From assembly GCA_913030825.1 (NCBI GenBank), contig CAJWCU010000001.1:248001-312000 (forward strand): 64,000 nt of DNA. The letters are read 5' to 3'. A program made the position numbers and the translations under genes. The notes under the pieces were generated by a model. The model had not been told where the DNA came from and did not search any database. It saw only the letters and a list, made by a program, of their open reading frames with translations. Shown here one piece after another: positions 1 to 8,442 of this stretch. Source of the stretch: an uncultured Rhodospirillaceae bacterium. GTDB taxonomy: Bacteria; Pseudomonadota; Alphaproteobacteria; Rhodospirillales; Casp-alpha2. Positions within the stretch are counted from its first letter, which is position 1; every line of letters begins with the position of its first letter.

Positions 1-1
1 G

Positions 2-409
2 ACTGAAATCGTCGAAAGCTTCTACGCCGACGTCTGGAACCGCCGCGATTACGACCAGGCCCGGCGCATCATCGCGGAAGACTTCAAATTCCGAGGTTCC
101 CTTGACGACGAACGGTCGGGGGTCGAGGGCTTCATCGATTACAACAAGGGCGTCCACGCGGCCCTCGGCGATTACACCTGCACGATCCGGGACATGGTCG
201 TCTCAGATGGGCGCGTCGCGGCTCAGATGTATTTCGAAGGGGTGCACCGGGGAGACTTCTTCGGCGTGCCAGCGACCGGCAAGCGTCTGGGCTGGATGGG
301 CGCCGCGTTTTTCGAGATCGCGGGCGGACAGATTCGAAGTCTTTGGGTGCTGGGGGATATCGACGGTCTCAAAAGACAACTGGGGCTGACCGACAGCGCC
401 TGGACCTGA
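2..409 (+). CDS. SnoaL-like / ester-cyclase family protein, 5' truncated
   Basis: The frame is open from base 2 to a TGA at 407-409, giving about 135 residues with the start outside the window. It begins TEIVESFYADVWNRRDY, and later has EGVHRGDFFGVPATGKR followed by a WMGAAFFEIAGGQI stretch. That pattern is typical of the small NTF2-fold SnoaL/ester-cyclase family, which usually has 120-150 residues, so only a few residues are probably missing. Members include polyketide cyclases and many proteins of unknown substrate, so no reaction can be assigned. The gene converges on ahpF with a strong hairpin between them. Confidence 0.75.
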   Translation, partial: TEIVESFYADVWNRRDYDQARRIIAEDFKFRGSLDDERSGVEGFIDYNKGVHAALGDYTCTIRDMVVSDGRVAAQMYFEGVHRGDFFGVPATGKRLGWMGAAFFEIAGGQIRSLWVLGDIDGLKRQLGLTDSAWT

Positions 410-430
410 AAGATCGATGATGTTCCCGTG

Positions 431-478
431 CCGGACCCGCCAACCCCAAGGAGCAAACGAAAAGGGGTGGCGGGCCGG
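431..478. terminator. Hairpin between convergent genes
   Basis: Bases 431-447 pair with 464-478 as an approximately 15-bp stem (CCGG, CCCGCC and ACCCC blocks with single A bulges) around a 16-base A-rich loop. It lies between the convergent ends of the SnoaL-like gene and ahpF, where a bidirectional transcription stop would be expected. No T tract follows on the plus strand, so a rho-independent mechanism is uncertain. Confidence 0.5.
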
Positions 479-501
479 GTCGGGGGGACTTGATAGGTTT
501 G

Positions 502-2091
502 TCAGGCGGCCGCCGCGTCGTTGGCGGGAACCTGGCGGATCATGTGGTCGAAGGCCGAAAGGGCGGCCTTGGCGCCGTCGCCCATGGCGATGATGATCTG
601 CTTGTGCGGCGTCGTCGTGGCATCGCCCGCGGCGAACACACCCGGGATCGAGGTTTCGCCCCGGTCGTTGACGATGATCTCGCCGCGCTCGGTCAGATCG
701 ACCGTGTCTTTCAGCCATTCCGTATTGGGGACCAGGCCGATCTGCACGAATACGCCGTCCAGGTCGACGCGATGAATTTCGTCGGTGTTCCGGTCCTTGT
801 AGTCCAGGCCGGTCACCTTGCCGCCGTCGCCGATCACTTCCGTGGTCTGGGCGGACACGATGATTTCGACGTTCGACAGGGACCGCAGCTTGTTCTGCAG
901 CACCGCATCGGCCCGCAGTTGTCCGTCGAATTCGATCAGCGTGACATGGCCGACGATCCCGGCCAGGTCGATGGCCGCTTCGACGCCCGAGTTGCCGCCG
1001 CCGATGACCGCGACGCGCTTGCCCTTGAACAGGGGGCCGTCGCAATGCGGGCAGTAGGCGACGCCGCGATTGCGGTATTCGTCTTCGCCCGGGACGTTCA
1101 TCTGCCGCCAGCGGGCACCGGTGCTGATCACCAGGGTCTTGGATTTCAGCGTTGCGCCGTTTTCCAGAACGATCGTGTGATCGCCGCCCGCCGCCGTCGC
1201 CGGGACCAATTCCTTGGCGCGCTGCAGGTTCATAATGTCGACGTCGTATTCCTTGACGTGGGTCTCCAAGGCGGCAGCCAATTCCGGGCCTTCCGTATGA
1301 GGCACGGAGATCAGGTTTTCGATGGCCATGGTGTCGAGCACCTGGCCGCCGAAGCGTTCCGCCGCGATGCCTGTGCGGATGCCCTTCCGCGCGGCGTAGA
1401 TTGCCGCCGCCGCACCGGCGGGGCCGCCGCCGACGATCAGCATGTCGAACGGGTCCTTCTCCGCGATGGCCTCGGCCATGCGGGCCCCGGCGTTTGTGTC
1501 CAGCTTGGCCAGGATCTGTTCCAGTTCCTGGCGGCCTTGGGCGAAGGGCTCACCGTTCAGATAGACCGAAGGCACGGCCATGACCTGGCGTTCATCGACT
1601 TCGGCCTTAAACAGGGAGCCGTCGATGGCGGTATGGGTCACGTTCGGGTTGAACACGGCCATGATGTTGAGGGCCTGCACCACGTCGGGGCAGTTCTGGC
1701 AGGACAGCGAGAAATAGGTTTCGAAGTGGAAATCGCCGTCCAGCGCCTTGACCTGATCCAGGACCGTGTCTTCGACCTTGGGGGGGTGGCCGCCGGAATG
1801 CAGCAGCGCCAGCACCAGCGAGGTGAATTCATGGCCCAGCGGGATACCGGCGAAGCGGGCACCGGTTTCCTCACCGTCCCGCAGGATGGTGAACGACGGC
1901 ACGCGGGCGTCGATCTCGTCGCCGTCCGCCGTGCGCCAGGTCACCTTGTCGGAAAGGGCGGCGATATCGGCCAGCAGGCTTTCCATCTCGCGCGACGCTT
2001 TTTCGCCGTCCAGGGAGGCGACGAGTTCGATGGGCTGGCGGAGGTTCTCCAGGTAGCCTTTCAATTGCGACTTCAGGGTATCGTCCAACAT
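502..2091 (-). CDS. ahpF: Alkyl hydroperoxide reductase subunit F
   Basis: A 529-residue FAD/NAD(P)H-dependent disulfide reductase that regenerates AhpC. The N-terminal tandem thioredoxin-fold part carries CQNC at residues 131-134. A Rossmann FAD motif (GGGPAGAA) begins near 221, the CPHC redox pair is at 347-350, and a second dinucleotide-binding GGGNSG is near 364-369. The start at 2091 ([10 protein letters not shown]) matches the family N-terminus; the open frame extends upstream without homology. It lies about 100 bases downstream of ahpC on the same strand and is probably co-transcribed. Length and all cysteine pairs are as expected. Confidence 0.97.
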   Translation of the reverse strand: MLDDTLKSQLKGYLENLRQPIELVASLDGEKASREMESLLADIAALSDKVTWRTADGDEIDARVPSFTILRDGEETGARFAGIPLGHEFTSLVLALLHSGGHPPKVEDTVLDQVKALDGDFHFETYFSLSCQNCPDVVQALNIMAVFNPNVTHTAIDGSLFKAEVDERQVMAVPSVYLNGEPFAQGRQELEQILAKLDTNAGARMAEAIAEKDPFDMLIVGGGPAGAAAAIYAARKGIRTGIAAERFGGQVLDTMAIENLISVPHTEGPELAAALETHVKEYDVDIMNLQRAKELVPATAAGGDHTIVLENGATLKSKTLVISTGARWRQMNVPGEDEYRNRGVAYCPHCDGPLFKGKRVAVIGGGNSGVEAAIDLAGIVGHVTLIEFDGQLRADAVLQNKLRSLSNVEIIVSAQTTEVIGDGGKVTGLDYKDRNTDEIHRVDLDGVFVQIGLVPNTEWLKDTVDLTERGEIIVNDRGETSIPGVFAAGDATTTPHKQIIIAMGDGAKAALSAFDHMIRQVPANDAAAA

Positions 2092-2195
2092 GGTCTTTTT
2101 CCTTATGGGCGGCGTGGGGAGGGCGAAAGAAGGGGGGCGAGAGGGGCGCGCCGGGGTAAGCCAGCGCGCCCGCTCGTCGCTATCGGTCCGGTCGC

Positions 2196-2759
2196 TTAGA
2201 TCTTGCCGACCAGCTGCAGGGACGGGGCGAGGGTTTCTTCGCCTTCTTCCCATTTGGCCGGGCAGACTTCGTCCGGATGGGCGCGCACGTACTGGGCGGC
2301 CTTGACCTTGCGAAGAAGTTCCTCGGCATTCCGGCCGACGCCTTCAGAGGTGATCTCCATGATCTGGATGACACCGTCCGGGTCGACGACGAAGGTGCCG
2401 CGATCGGCGAGGCCCTGGCCTTCGCGCATCACATCGAAGTTGCGCGTGATCGTGCCGGTCGGGTCGCCGACCATGGCGAACTTGATCTTGCCGATGGCGT
2501 CCGAGGTGTCGTGCCAAGCCTTGTGCGAGAAATGGGTGTCGGTCGATACGCTGAAGATTTCCACGCCCATGGCCTGGAAGGCGTCGTAGTTTTCGGCCAG
2601 GTCTTCCAGTTCCGTCGGGCAGACGAAGGTGAAGTCGGCCGGGTAGAAGAAGAACACACCCCATTTGCCGGCCACGTCCGCCTCGGTGACGGTGACGAAC
2701 TTGCCGTCTTTGTAGGCTTCGGCTTTGAAGGGTTTCATTTCGGTGTTGATGACAGACAT
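2196..2759 (-). CDS. ahpC: Alkyl hydroperoxide reductase subunit C (2-Cys peroxiredoxin)
   Basis: A 187-residue typical 2-Cys peroxiredoxin that reduces hydrogen peroxide and organic hydroperoxides in the cytosol. The peroxidatic cysteine is C47 in TFVCPTE, and the resolving cysteine is C166 in EVCPAKW near the C-terminus. Length and order match the AhpC/Prx1 family. A GGAG ribosome site lies just before the ATG. The first gene of the ahpC-ahpF unit, it is preceded by an AT-rich upstream region with an inverted repeat that could be an OxyR-type activator site. Confidence 0.97.
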   Translation of the reverse strand: MSVINTEMKPFKAEAYKDGKFVTVTEADVAGKWGVFFFYPADFTFVCPTELEDLAENYDAFQAMGVEIFSVSTDTHFSHKAWHDTSDAIGKIKFAMVGDPTGTITRNFDVMREGQGLADRGTFVVDPDGVIQIMEITSEGVGRNAEELLRKVKAAQYVRAHPDEVCPAKWEEGEETLAPSLQLVGKI

Positions 2760-2805
2760 AACGGCTCCGTTTTTTGCTGTTTGGTGTGGGGTTGTTGACG
2801 AGCCA

Positions 2806-2833
2806 TAGATACCAATTTGCGAATGACTCTTAA
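2806..2833 (-). promoter_or_regulatory. Candidate ahpC promoter
   Basis: On the minus strand, TTAAGA (2833-2828) and TATCTA (2811-2806) are spaced by 16 bases, about 50-75 bases upstream of ahpC. The surrounding 2800-2910 stretch is strikingly AT-rich for this genome. Hexamer matches are imperfect. The 2760-3127 gap otherwise holds the inverted repeat at 2859-2877 and the grxD terminator. Confidence 0.4.
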
Positions 2834-2858
2834 AATGAATTTAATAATTTCTTTTAAT

Positions 2859-2877
2859 CGATAAAATCGCTTTATCG
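2859..2877. promoter_or_regulatory. Perfect 7-bp inverted repeat upstream of ahpC
   Basis: CGATAAA, a 5-base spacer, then TTTATCG: a perfect dyad centred about 110 bases upstream of the ahpC ATG and about 35-40 bases upstream of the candidate -35. Further ATCGA copies occur in the next 35 bases. Position and symmetry suit a LysR-type activator such as OxyR. No oxyR gene is in the window, so the assignment is inference. Confidence 0.4.
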
Positions 2878-2991
2878 AGAATTCGGTCGAAATTTAATCG
2901 AATTATGACCGGGTCGCCCTGATCCGTGCCGAAGGGCCGTCCCAATTGAGGAAAGCCGGGGAGAGGGCGGGGTAAGGCAGGGGGCGGGCAA

Positions 2992-3017
2992 AGAAAAAGG
3001 CCCCGAAACGGGGCCTT
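2992..3017 (-). terminator. Rho-independent terminator of the grxD transcript
   Basis: Read on the minus strand, a 9-bp stem (2997-3005 with 3009-3017, AAGGCCCCG arms) and a 3-base loop are followed by a T-rich run. It lies 110 bases downstream of the grxD stop and upstream of the ahpC promoter, so it should insulate the two units. Confidence 0.8.
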
Positions 3018-3127
3018 AAACGGAGAAAGGACCGTCGCGCGGACGGCCCTTCCCTCAAGCCCCTCCCTGGAAACTCGGGGGCCTCGTTTTTATGGGGTTT
3101 CGAAAAACCCGACAAATAGAACGAAAT

Positions 3128-3463
3128 TCAGGCGGCGTTTTCAACGCCTTTTTCGTCGAGCAGCTGCTTAAGTTCACCGGTTTCGTACATTTCCCGGATG
3201 ATGTCGCAGCCGCCGACGAATTCGCCCTTCACGTAGAGCTGCGGGATCGTCGGCCAGTTCGTGTAGGCCTTGATGCCTTCACGGATGTCCATGTCGTCCA
3301 GGACGTTGACGCCCTTGAACTTCACGCCCATGACGCTGAGCGCCTGGACCACCGCGGCGGAGAATCCGCATTGCGGGAACATGGGCGTGCCCTTCATGAA
3401 CAGGACCACGTCGTTGTCGTCCACTTCCTGTTTGATTTGGGCGAAAACCGGATTCTCGCTCAT
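3128..3463 (-). CDS. grxD: Monothiol glutaredoxin, Grx4 family
   Basis: A 111-residue monothiol glutaredoxin with the diagnostic CGFS active site at residues 32-35 and a glutathione-contacting KG at 24-25. WPTIPQLYVKGEFVGG follows, as in all class II glutaredoxins. These proteins bind a bridging [2Fe-2S] cluster with glutathione and act with BolA partners in iron sensing and Fe-S delivery. The BolA gene lies 72 bases upstream on the same strand, the classic pairing. A terminator follows. Confidence 0.96.
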   Translation of the reverse strand: MSENPVFAQIKQEVDDNDVVLFMKGTPMFPQCGFSAAVVQALSVMGVKFKGVNVLDDMDIREGIKAYTNWPTIPQLYVKGEFVGGCDIIREMYETGELKQLLDEKGVENAA

Positions 3464-3535
3464 CTTTGCTTTCCTTGTCCTTGTGGGGGGCTTTGGCGGC
3501 CCGGCCAGTCTGCGCGTCGGCCTGAACGCCGGGGC

Positions 3536-3772
3536 TTAGTCCTGGGGGGCCGAGGTCTGCAGCGCCAAGGCGTGCAGTTCGTTCCCCATGCGCCCCTGAA
3601 GCGCCTGGTAGACCATTTGGTGTTGCTGGACCCGGGATTTGCCGCGAAAGGCCTCCGCCACGACGACCGCCAGATAATGGTCGCCGTCGCCACGCAGGTC
3701 TTCGATGGTCACGTCCGAGCCGGGAATTCCTTCCCGGATCAGGTTTTCGATGTCACCTGCGGCCATAGCCAT
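3536..3772 (-). CDS. BolA family protein
   Basis: A 78-residue BolA-fold protein (IDLIREGIPGSDV-like start, then HYLAVVVAEAFRGKSRVQQHQMVYQ), with the family's conserved H and R in the central helix-turn. Its C-terminal half gives GNELHALALQT. It is probably the cluster-binding partner of the adjacent CGFS glutaredoxin. It sits between purL and grxD in what looks like one minus-strand transcript, an order common in alphaproteobacteria. Whether it is closer to BolA or IbaG cannot be settled by eye. Confidence 0.93.
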   Translation of the reverse strand: MAMAAGDIENLIREGIPGSDVTIEDLRGDGDHYLAVVVAEAFRGKSRVQQHQMVYQALQGRMGNELHALALQTSAPQD

Positions 3773-3882
3773 GGCATATTCCCCAAGTTCAGCTGTTGTT
3801 GGAAGAAGATATGGCCCGCCGAGGGCCGAAGGTCAACCGTCCGTATGGCCTGTATTTTCCCGGAAACCGGCGCCCGGACCGA

Positions 3883-6099
3883 TTACGGCGCCGCCATATA
3901 GGTCGGCATCCAGGATTCGTGGATTTCCCGCAACTCGCCGAGGTCGAGGCTGGCCTGATTAACCAGGTCCAGCTTGTCGCCATTGCAGATACCCAGCATG
4001 GTTGCCGGCACGCCCAGGTCGCGGGCGGCGGTGGTCAGGCTGGTCATATGTTCCGTGGTGACGATGTAGCGGGCCTGATCTTCGCCGAACAGGAAGGGGA
4101 TCAGGTCGATCCCTTCGGGCAGGGTGATCTCCGCCCCCATGTTGCCGGCCAGCGCCATTTCCGCCAAGGCGACCAGCAGGCCGCCGTCGGAAACGTCATG
4201 GCAGGCCTTGATCGCGCCGCTATGGATCAGAGAGCGCACGAGATCGCCATTCTTGTGTTCCGCCGACAGGTTCACATGCGGCGCCGGGCCCTCTTCCCGG
4301 CCTTCGATTTCGCGCAGGTAAAGCGACTGGCCCAGGTGGCCCTTGGTCTCGCCGATCAGCACGATGGCGTCGAACTTATCGGTCAGCCCCATGCCGACGC
4401 GCTTGTCGGCGTCGCTCAACAGGCCGACGCCGCCGATGGTCGGGGTCGGCGGGATGCCCTTGCCGTTGGTTTCGTTGTAGAGCGACACGTTGCCCGAGAC
4501 GACGGGGAAATCCAGCGCGTAGCAGGCTTCGCGGATGCCGTCGATGCAGCCGACGAACTGGCCCATGATCTCGGGCCGTTCCGGATTGCCGAAATTCATG
4601 TTGTCGGTGATGGCGATGGGCCTGGCACCGACGGCGGTCAGGTTGCGCCAGGCCTCGGCGACGGCCTGACGGCCGCCTTCGACCGGATCGGCCTGGCAAT
4701 AGCGCGGCGTGCAGTCGGAGGTGACGGCCAGTGCCTTCTTGGTGCCGTGCACCCGCACGACCCCGGCATCGCCGCCGGGCCGTCCGATGGTGTCGCCCAT
4801 GACCATGTGGTCGTACTGTTCCCAGATCCAGCGTTTGGACGCCAGATGGGGGCAGCCCATCAGGGTCTTCAGCGCGTCCAGCGGTGCGACCTTTTTCTTC
4901 AGGTCGGCGGAGGTCACCTCGGCCTGTTTCGGAGTCGGTACCCAGGGCCGGTCGTATTCCGGGCTGGCGAGCGCCAGCGGATCGATCGGCAGGTCGGCGA
5001 CGATCTCGCCCTTGTGGCGCAGGACCATATGGCCCGTGTCGGTCAGATGGCCGACCACGGCGAAGTCCAATTCCCATTTCTCGAAGATCTTGCGGGCGTC
5101 GTCCTCGCGGCCGGGTTTGAGGACCATCAGCATGCGTTCCTGGCTTTCCGAGAGCATCATCTCGTAGGCCGTCATGCCTTCCTCGCGCTGTGGAACATGG
5201 TCGAGGTCCAATTCGACCCCGGTGCCGCCCTTGGACGCCATTTCGAAGCTGGAGGACGTCAAACCGGCTGCCCCCATGTCCTGAATGGCGACGATCATGT
5301 CCGTCGCCATCAGTTCCATGCAGGCTTCGATCAACAGTTTTTCCGTGAACGGGTCGCCGACCTGCACCGTCGGGCGCTTTTCTTCCGAATCGTCCGTGAA
5401 TTCGGCGGACGCCATTGTCGCCCCATGGATGCCGTCGCGGCCGGTCTTCGATCCCACGTAGACGATGGGATTGCCGACGCCGGTCGCCGCCGAATAGAAA
5501 ATCTTGTCCTGATCGGCGACGCCCACGGTCATCGCGTTGACCAGGATGTTGCCGTTGTATCCTTCGTGGAATTCGCATTCGCCGCCGACCGTCGGGACGC
5601 CGACGCAGTTGCCGTAACCGCCGACGCCGGCGACCACGCCGCTGACCAGATGGCGGGTCTTGGGGTGATCGGGGCTGCCGAAGCGCAGCGCGTTCAGGTT
5701 GGCCACCGGGCGCGCCCCCATGGTGAAGACGTCGCGCAGGATGCCGCCGACGCCGGTCGCCGCCCCCTGATAGGGTTCGATGAAGCTCGGGTGGTTGTGG
5801 CTTTCCATCTTGAACACGGCGGCCTGGCCGTCGTCGATGTCGATCACGCCCGCGTTTTCGCCGGGGCCGCAGATCACGCGCTTGCCTTCGGTCGGCAGGG
5901 TCTTCAGCCATTTCTTCGACGATTTGTAGGAGCAATGCTCCGACCACATGACGGAAAAGATGCCCAGTTCCGTCAGGTTCGGCGCGCGGCCCAGGATTTC
6001 CAGCACCTTTTCGTATTCGTCGGGGCTGAGGCCATGTTCGGCGACGATCTCAGGTGTGATTTCCGGGGATTTCGCGGCGGGATTTTCGGGTGCGTCCAT
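3883..6099 (-). CDS. purL: Phosphoribosylformylglycinamidine synthase subunit PurL
   Basis: The 738-residue small-type PurL performs the ATP-dependent amidation of FGAR to FGAM, using ammonia supplied by PurQ with PurS as bridge. Recognisable blocks include [14 protein letters not shown] near the N-terminus, [22 protein letters not shown] and [10 protein letters not shown] chose the ATG at 6099 ([10 protein letters not shown]) over one at 6135 because it gives the usual length. Its partners purS and purQ lie 6-7 kb upstream on the same strand, separated by unrelated genes. Confidence 0.97.
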   Translation of the reverse strand: MDAPENPAAKSPEITPEIVAEHGLSPDEYEKVLEILGRAPNLTELGIFSVMWSEHCSYKSSKKWLKTLPTEGKRVICGPGENAGVIDIDDGQAAVFKMESHNHPSFIEPYQGAATGVGGILRDVFTMGARPVANLNALRFGSPDHPKTRHLVSGVVAGVGGYGNCVGVPTVGGECEFHEGYNGNILVNAMTVGVADQDKIFYSAATGVGNPIVYVGSKTGRDGIHGATMASAEFTDDSEEKRPTVQVGDPFTEKLLIEACMELMATDMIVAIQDMGAAGLTSSSFEMASKGGTGVELDLDHVPQREEGMTAYEMMLSESQERMLMVLKPGREDDARKIFEKWELDFAVVGHLTDTGHMVLRHKGEIVADLPIDPLALASPEYDRPWVPTPKQAEVTSADLKKKVAPLDALKTLMGCPHLASKRWIWEQYDHMVMGDTIGRPGGDAGVVRVHGTKKALAVTSDCTPRYCQADPVEGGRQAVAEAWRNLTAVGARPIAITDNMNFGNPERPEIMGQFVGCIDGIREACYALDFPVVSGNVSLYNETNGKGIPPTPTIGGVGLLSDADKRVGMGLTDKFDAIVLIGETKGHLGQSLYLREIEGREEGPAPHVNLSAEHKNGDLVRSLIHSGAIKACHDVSDGGLLVALAEMALAGNMGAEITLPEGIDLIPFLFGEDQARYIVTTEHMTSLTTAARDLGVPATMLGICNGDKLDLVNQASLDLGELREIHESWMPTYMAAP

Positions 6100-6194
6100 G
6101 GGGCCACTTCTTAGCATTTCCGGGGCGTTTGGCAACGTTTTATCGGCGTTTTTGCCGGTCGTGGACAGGGAAACGGCCCCTTAGGTACCGCCGG

Positions 6195-7094
6195 TCAGTG
6201 CCAGGGGCGTTTGACCCCGCCGCGGCCGGGGCGCCGCAACCTGATTTTCGGCGCGCGGCGGCCTTCGGTCGGGGTATCGTCGCTGCCGCCGTTCGTATCG
6301 TCGTCATCCTTGCGGCCCCAAGGGGCAGCGGGCCGGCCGCCCGGCTGGCGGGCGTGCCCAGGGCGCGGGCGATGAGGGGCACCTTGTCCCCGGCCGCCGA
6401 CGCCGTTGAACAGCGGCACGTCCTTGTGCTTGAAGAACGGCACCAGGACCATGCCCGCGACGGCCCCGCCGACATGGGCCCAAAAGGCGACGCCGCCGCC
6501 GGTTCCCGGGTCCATCGCGCCGTTGACGACCTGCAGCCCGATCCAGAAGGCCAAGGCGATCCAGGCCGGGATCGGCACGATCTTCACGAAGACGAATATC
6601 CAGATCAGGACGTTGATGTAGGCCTTGGGATGCAACAGCAGGTAGGCCCCGATGACGCCCGAGATCGCGCCCGACGCGCCGACCAGCGGCACCGTCGACG
6701 AGGTATCGATCAGCATATGGGCCATCACCGCCGCCAGGCCGCAGAGCAGATAGAAGATCAGGAACTTCAAATGGCCCATGGCGTCCTCGACGTTATCGCC
6801 GAGAATCCATAGGTACAGCATGTTGCCGATCAGGTGCATCGGGCCGCCGTGCATGAACATCGACGTCAGCAAGGTCGCCTCGGCCGGGACCCAGAGCAGC
6901 TCCGGCGGCAGTTGCCGTTCGCCGAAAACCACGGCCGGAATGGTGCCCAGCGCAAAGACCGCTTCCTGCGCCCTTTGGGGATCGAGCGATGCCTGCCATA
7001 GGTACACGATGGCGCAGACCGCGATGATCCCGACCGTCACGTATTGAAAAGGAATGCGGTTCCGGGGATTGGAATCGTACAGCGGCAGAAGCAT
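6195..7094 (-). CDS. Rhomboid family intramembrane serine protease
   Basis: A 299-residue polytopic membrane protein. The catalytic serine is S141 in VGASGAISG, the partner histidine is H207 in FWAHVGG, and the conserved HLIGN (H87, N91) lies in the L1 loop/TM2 region. About six membrane helices precede a hydrophilic tail of roughly 75 residues rich in Gly, Arg and Asp, which is longer than in the core family. Rhomboids cleave single-pass substrates within the membrane; the substrate here is unknown. The gene ends 95 bases before purL. Confidence 0.92.
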   Translation of the reverse strand: MLLPLYDSNPRNRIPFQYVTVGIIAVCAIVYLWQASLDPQRAQEAVFALGTIPAVVFGERQLPPELLWVPAEATLLTSMFMHGGPMHLIGNMLYLWILGDNVEDAMGHLKFLIFYLLCGLAAVMAHMLIDTSSTVPLVGASGAISGVIGAYLLLHPKAYINVLIWIFVFVKIVPIPAWIALAFWIGLQVVNGAMDPGTGGGVAFWAHVGGAVAGMVLVPFFKHKDVPLFNGVGGRGQGAPHRPRPGHARQPGGRPAAPWGRKDDDDTNGGSDDTPTEGRRAPKIRLRRPGRGGVKRPWH

Positions 7095-7271
7095 GGGGCG
7101 GGTCTCGCAGGGGCCGGTCAGGCAGTGTCTATGTAATGAGATGCGCCGTCATCGGCACGGGCCGCCGTCGGAACGTATCTTTTCTACTCGGCGATTATGG
7201 CGGAAGGCAGGCGGAGGAGCCAGGGGCGGGCCCGCGACCCGAGAGGCAAATTGTTTTCGTACCGATTCCTG

Positions 7272-7303
7272 TTGTCCCGGGCGCGCTCAGGATTGTATAC
7301 AAT
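7272..7303 (+). promoter_or_regulatory. Promoter with palindromic operator upstream of the TauD-MmgE operon
   Basis: TTGTCC (7272-7277) and TATACA (7296-7301) are 18 bases apart, a plausible sigma-70 promoter. A perfect 12-bp palindrome, ATTGTATACAAT (7292-7303), covers the -10 element. TTGTATACAA-like dyads are typical operators of GntR-family (FCD/VanR-type) repressors. No GntR gene is visible here, so the regulator is unknown. The dyad ends 85 bases before the first ATG. Confidence 0.5.
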
Positions 7304-7388
7304 GTGCCGCACGATTCACGCGGCCCGCCGAAGCGCTTTGAAGGGCGCCTAAGGCCGAGAGGCCGCGAAAACTGGGAGAAACAAACCG

Positions 7389-8417
7389 ATGCCCGACATT
7401 CTGCGCACCTCCGTGACCGATGCCTCGGCTTGGCGGCCCGCCGATTTTCCGAACCCGGACGCCTGGACCCTGACCCTCACCGCAGGCCAGATCACCGAAG
7501 TCGAAACGGCGCTGGCCACCATCAAGGCCAAGGGCGTGGATGGCCCCGGGTTTTCCCGCGACGAATTTCCACTGCCCGGCCTGGGTCCGGTGCTCGACGA
7601 GGTCTATGACGAAATCCAGTACGGTCGGGGCTTCCAGGTCATTCGCGGCCTGACGCCGGACCGTTATGCGCTGGACGATCTGAAAATGATGCTCTGGGGC
7701 CTGGGCCAGTATCTCGGCACCGGCATCATCCAGAACAAGCAGGGCGAGTTGATCGGCTCGGTCATGGATCACGGCGAAGCGGCCAAGGGCACCGACCCCT
7801 ATCTCTCCGGCGTGCGGTTCTATCGCACGTCCCTGGACCTGCCGCCCCATACGGACAGCTGCGACGTGGTCGGCCTGATGTGCGTGCGCCGGGCCAAGAC
7901 GGGCGGCGAAAGCTCCGTCGTCTCGGCGACGGCGATGTACAATGAAATCCTCAAGACGCGGCCCGATCTGATCGATCCGCTTTGTGATGGGTTCCACGTC
8001 GATATTTCGGCCAAGACCGGCAACATGACCGATATCACGACCCAGCGCGTGCCCGTCTTCGCCTATCACGAAGGCCTGATTTCCTGCCGCTATAACAAGC
8101 GTCAGCTGGAACTGGGCGCCGAGAAGGCCGGGCATCCGTTGACGCCCAAGCAGCAGGAAGCCATCGACTATTTCCGCGACCTGTCCCTGCGCCCGGACAT
8201 GAAACTGGTGATGGATCTGCAGCCCGGCGATTTCCAGATTCTCAACAACCGGACGACCCTGCATGCGCGCGAAGAATTCCACGATCACGAAGAAGCCGAC
8301 CGCAAGCGGCTATTGCTGCGGATCTGGATGGTCACGCCGGAAGGCCGCCCGGTGGCGCCGGAAATGCTCAATCTGTTGAATACCGGCCCGCGCGGCGGCG
8401 TCGCCGCGACCGGTTGA
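7389..8417 (+). CDS. TauD/TfdA family Fe(II)/2-oxoglutarate dioxygenase
   Basis: A 342-residue dioxygenase of the TauD/TfdA superfamily. The iron ligands are the HTD motif H154 and D156 in LPPHTDSCDVV and the distal H292 in NNRTTLHAR. An Arg for 2-oxoglutarate lies near 307-311. GRGFQVIRGL around 79-87 is the usual strand before the core. A purine-rich GGGAG site precedes the ATG. It is the first gene of a two-gene operon with an MmgE/PrpD protein 25 bases downstream. The substrate is unknown; dehydratase linkage hints at catabolism of a small organic acid. Confidence 0.92.
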   Translation: MPDILRTSVTDASAWRPADFPNPDAWTLTLTAGQITEVETALATIKAKGVDGPGFSRDEFPLPGLGPVLDEVYDEIQYGRGFQVIRGLTPDRYALDDLKMMLWGLGQYLGTGIIQNKQGELIGSVMDHGEAAKGTDPYLSGVRFYRTSLDLPPHTDSCDVVGLMCVRRAKTGGESSVVSATAMYNEILKTRPDLIDPLCDGFHVDISAKTGNMTDITTQRVPVFAYHEGLISCRYNKRQLELGAEKAGHPLTPKQQEAIDYFRDLSLRPDMKLVMDLQPGDFQILNNRTTLHAREEFHDHEEADRKRLLLRIWMVTPEGRPVAPEMLNLLNTGPRGGVAATG

Positions 8418-8442
8418 TCCGGCGGAATACAAGGATACCGAG

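Noticed and set aside
3796-6114. 772-codon open frame antisense to purL
   Set aside because: It mirrors purL, gives His/Asp/Gly-rich noise with no recognisable motif and arises from high-GC third positions; purL itself has every family block.
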